Assembly: GCA_029204225.1 (NCBI GenBank)
Contig: CM055114.1
Coordinates: forward strand, 11,221,634-11,285,633
Direction: 5' to 3'
From: Diphasiastrum complanatum
Lineage: Eukaryota; Streptophyta; Lycopodiopsida; Lycopodiales; Lycopodiaceae
DNA: 64,000 bases
Under the pieces are notes generated by a model. The model was given only the letters and a program-made list of their open reading frames with translations, ran no database searches and had not been told where the DNA came from. A program made the translations under genes and the position numbers. Every line of letters begins with the position of its first letter. Position 1 is the stretch's first letter. This document shows, piece after piece, positions 60,831 through 64,000 of the stretch.

Positions 60831-61837
60831 AAACTTCACCTGTAGGCTATAAAGTGTATGCTGGAGCCAACCGTGATGTCAAAAATCAATAATAATGATC
60901 TGTAATTTTTAGCTTACCAGGCCACCCGCCGCTCTTTCGCCAAATTGAAAGCCAAACTGCCTTTCATTTTCCGAAATGCTTCTTGTCACCAACTCCCAGC
61001 TTCTTGCTCAATGGAATGGTGAAATCACTTCTGGCACGCTTCGAACACTTTCTCCACGACAATCACTTTGTTTTGGTGTATCGTACTTGCAGGTACAGTC
61101 AGGGTGCCCTTCGTTTGGAGGCTATAGCCTTTCGTTTGGCCAAAATAGGCTAAAGGAGGTGAAAATAAGGGCAATTTGGGTTTTTGAATTGTTTCTTCAG
61201 TGTAAAGAAACTTCACCCTTCAAAAACTTGGGACCCAACAATTTTTTCATTTGAAGATTTTTAATGAAGTTGCAATGCACTTTGCACTTCAGACCCCTTC
61301 AGTCTTTTTCACTTCAATCCAACGGATCCTTTAGATACAACGACCCACATGTTGTGTAATAACCATTGTCGATCTGTGTGATTCGAGATCGGATGGCTTT
61401 CCACGCTTTTGTGCGTTGATCAAAGGCCTTTGAAGCACTAAACAGAGATATCCCAGATTTTGTACTTTGAAACCCTAGCAGCTCTGAAGAGAAGAATATA
61501 TTGGTCTTTACTCAGGGTTTCCTTGAGCTTTCACTTGCAGCTCCTATCTGGCTGAGGTCGCCCTACTGCAGGCAATCTTCTGCTCCAAACTGCTCTTCAA
61601 ACGGTGTTCGATTGGATTCAAACCAATCACAAACACCAAGCAACCCTCCAGAAGAATTTTTCAGCTTCAAACTTTGCTTGCTTTATGATTCAACCGACAA
61701 TTCTCTGTCTCTGAATCCTTTTTACAGTTTTGAGCCATTCCACGAATCTCCACAGACTCGGTTTTGTGCTTCCTAGTCAACAAACCGTCGTGAATTCGCA
61801 GCTCTCTGTTCTTGTCCGGTGATTCAAGCCACCAAGG
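60831..61837 (-). other. copia leader
   Basis: Between the primer site and gag, non-coding on the minus strand. It is longer than usual for copia, so it may include another insertion. Confidence 0.45.
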
Positions 61838-61849
61838 GCTCTGATACCA
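61838..61849 (-). other. primer-binding site, tRNA-Met type
   Basis: Minus strand TGGTATCAGAGC. The 5' LTR should lie at 61850 and beyond, but its edges cannot be set without a second copy. Confidence 0.82.
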
Positions 61850-64000
61850 AGTTAAGAAAACACAGTTAAAAAACACCCGACCGGATCAATCACCACAACA
61901 CAACGTCAAGTGCAACAAGACCACAAAATTGCTCTCCTCAAACTGTATATTCAACTTACTCGTAAGTACAAAGATAAGTTGCTTAAAAACACTCAAAGGG
62001 CTCGTAAAAGAAAGATGGCCCGATAACTTTGGAACTAAGCACACGTGGTGTCGTCGAAATAAGAAAGCACTGTATAAGTCGATCATTGCTATTTTAACTG
62101 AGAGATTAGGATTTAGTGAAGATTCTCAAAAAATAGAAGACGACAATCTATTCTACTTGTAAACTTTTGAAATTTAAACAACTTGCAAATACTTTGAATG
62201 AAAAAAGGATAAAAATAATTTAAGCAAGTGTTTTTTTATTTTGGCTATTTAAAAAAATAGTATTATCATATTTTAACTAATTTGATATGTTGTTTCTTGT
62301 GGATGTTGCGAAAGTGCTTCAAATGCACAAAGATCAACAAACAAATGAGAGGAAAAAAACTTGCAAAACAATGAAAAAAATGTCTGGAGTGCCTTCAAAG
62401 ATATTTGGGCCTTGTTAGTGATGACATGATTAAAAGAAGACATGGCCTCATTTTGTTAGGGTGTCGAAGAATCTATACGAGAACAATTTCATTCAAATTC
62501 ATTTGGTTGGGACATTTGTATGCAAGGGCAATTTGGAATCCAAAGTACTTTTAACTATCCTAATGTTCAAAACGATCCAGATTTGACAATTACCATTGTA
62601 CGTAAGATAAATATCGAAATTTGGCAAATATTTTCCTTATTGCAACTTGACAATATCACTAGAGAAAAAAAAAATCCAACTATGTTGGCATATTTGTGAA
62701 AGCTAGTGGACAAAAAGATTTTCAAAAAAATAAAGATAGGATTCTTATGTGGGCCACACCCTTGATCAAATTGATCAAATCTTTAACTACTTTTCTAAGA
62801 TGCTTAGATATAAGAAGACCTTTTTTTAAACGGTGCTACAAAGTATTGTTGAAGAATTATATGCGCCAATATCATTCATGTTGGTAAACCGACATACATA
62901 TAAATTTGAAGATTATATTAAGGTGTCTAAAGAGACAAAACGTTGCATAGCTAAATATTAATAACATTAGCTATTAGCATCAATTTAAATTTAAATGTCA
63001 TGAAATCAAAATTACATTGTTGTGGAACAAATAGAATTCAAATTCAGCATCATGATTACCTTTTGAAAGTGTTCAATTCTTGCTTAATGTGCCTTCTGCT
63101 CAAGTCAAGATTGTAGTGTCGTCTCCTTTGAAGTTTAGGTTGGAAGAATCGTGAGTGTGATCCATTTGCCTCGTTAAACTTTTTGAAATTAGGCATTCAA
63201 GCAACTTATCAATTTTTTTTTGACGAATTTGATCAACACTGGTGGATGGACCTTTTTGAAGAACAAAAAAATCAGTTTGCTCAACCTTGGAGATGCATCA
63301 TTAACTAAAGCCCTTCAAGTTAGGAGCTCCAATGACATTGTCGAACCTTCCAATCTTCCACAGAAGCTAGTGAAAGTTCTTTACGTAAAAATATTTTGAA
63401 TCCTCTTCTATTTTGATGGAGTTTGGATCTTCAAAAATCATGTTTCATCAATGGCATTCTATTAATATGGAATTTTCACATTCACATACACATGATGTAC
63501 TATTGGAATTTGCTTATTGATACCAAATGATGCCTTAAGTTTTCCAAGTCAAACAGATGTTTCGAACATGATAGGAGATTTTGATTATGCCTTAAGTATT
63601 ACAAGTCAAACCGATGTTTTGACACATGATAAGAGATTTTGATTAATAGTATTTATATTCATGTGAAAAGAAATTACAAAATTTTGTTTGTAGATATCAT
63701 TGTGGTAACATCAGATTTTTGAAATTGGAATGTTCTCAGAAAACAAGACTTAATGCTATCCATAATATATCACACTCACATTTGCAAATAGCACATTTTT
63801 TTCAACACGCTTTGCTTGAAAATCTTAACATGCTTATCTATGTATCGAACTCAATGGCTCATACTACTGGTGAAAAGACAACGTACACGTCAACAACATA
63901 TTCCTAGTTCAAAATTTGCTCCAAACCTATTTTTCCATTTTGTCTATCAACTATGGTCTCCTGATATAATTCAAATCATTTGAATGTCTCCTCATCAAAA
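61850..64000. other. probable copia 5' LTR then unassigned AT-rich DNA
   Basis: The first few hundred bases should be the LTR, from the primer-site position. The rest shows no gene. A 57-bp tandem duplication (GCCTTAAGT...GAGATTTTGATTA) lies at 63532-63588 and 63589-63645. Confidence 0.45.

Overview
The window is nuclear DNA from a land plant with a large, AT-rich, transposon-dominated genome. The evidence is one intact-looking plant gene (a neprosin-type glutamic peptidase with GT-AG introns, 40.86-43.30 kb), many plant-type Ty3/gypsy and Ty1/copia LTR retrotransposons with tRNA-Met or tRNA-Asp-like primer sites, and very long pure CT/GA tracts. I cannot fix the species. The repeat load suggests a gymnosperm, fern or similar large genome, which is an inference only. 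No rRNA, tRNA, CRISPR or bacterial-type operon was seen.

Layout. 0-0.8 kb: tail of a gypsy element (chromodomain relic, polypurine tract, LTR start). 1.2-1.7 kb: a long hairpin-forming inverted repeat. 5.2-11.2 kb: gypsy debris, with an integrase tail plus LTR (+), a gag/protease block (+) and a gag block (-) that meet tail to tail at 9.06 kb, bordered by T-rich leader-like repeats. 11.16-23.5 kb: a minus-strand copia element split by a 9.3 kb plus-strand gypsy element (13187-22498, LTR pair and near-perfect 5-bp target duplication). That gypsy element is itself scrambled: the head of a reverse transcriptase lies on + and the matching tail of pol, with its LTR, lies on -. 23.5-31.05 kb: a 5'-complete, 3'-truncated gypsy element of the Athila/Tat type on the minus strand (LTR, tRNA-Asp-like PBS, a leader with a repeated motif, gag, protease, RT, RNase H), ending in an unidentified coiled-coil reading region. 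32.8-35.3 kb: copia RNase H (+), an unexplained 360-codon frame (-) and a gypsy RT scrap. 37.0-38.7 kb: copia gag/protease (-) interrupted by a solo LTR.

39.4-43.8 kb is the only gene-like island: a GC-rich patch, then the neprosin gene with seven exons, a poly(A) signal and a duplicated downstream segment. 45-49.2 kb: CT tracts and two copia tails. 49.7-56.4 kb: a broken unidentified gene whose introns carry arrays of a GGTACTTT-type repeat; a 4.3 kb internally deleted copia element (50389-54676) sits inside the first array. 59.3-61.9 kb: a copia 5' half on the minus strand (PBS, gag, protease, GAG-pre-integrase). The ends of the window hold no recognisable genes.

Nearly all retroelement frames carry stops or frameshifts, so the mobile elements look inactive as individual copies. 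The main theme is repeated illegitimate rearrangement of retrotransposons, several with junctions at 8-12 bp shared sequences. I found no convincing new multi-gene system. The best leads are the strand-switched gypsy element, the GGTACTTT intron arrays, the palindromic-motif leader at 29.1-29.9 kb, and the unidentified coiled-coil coding regions.
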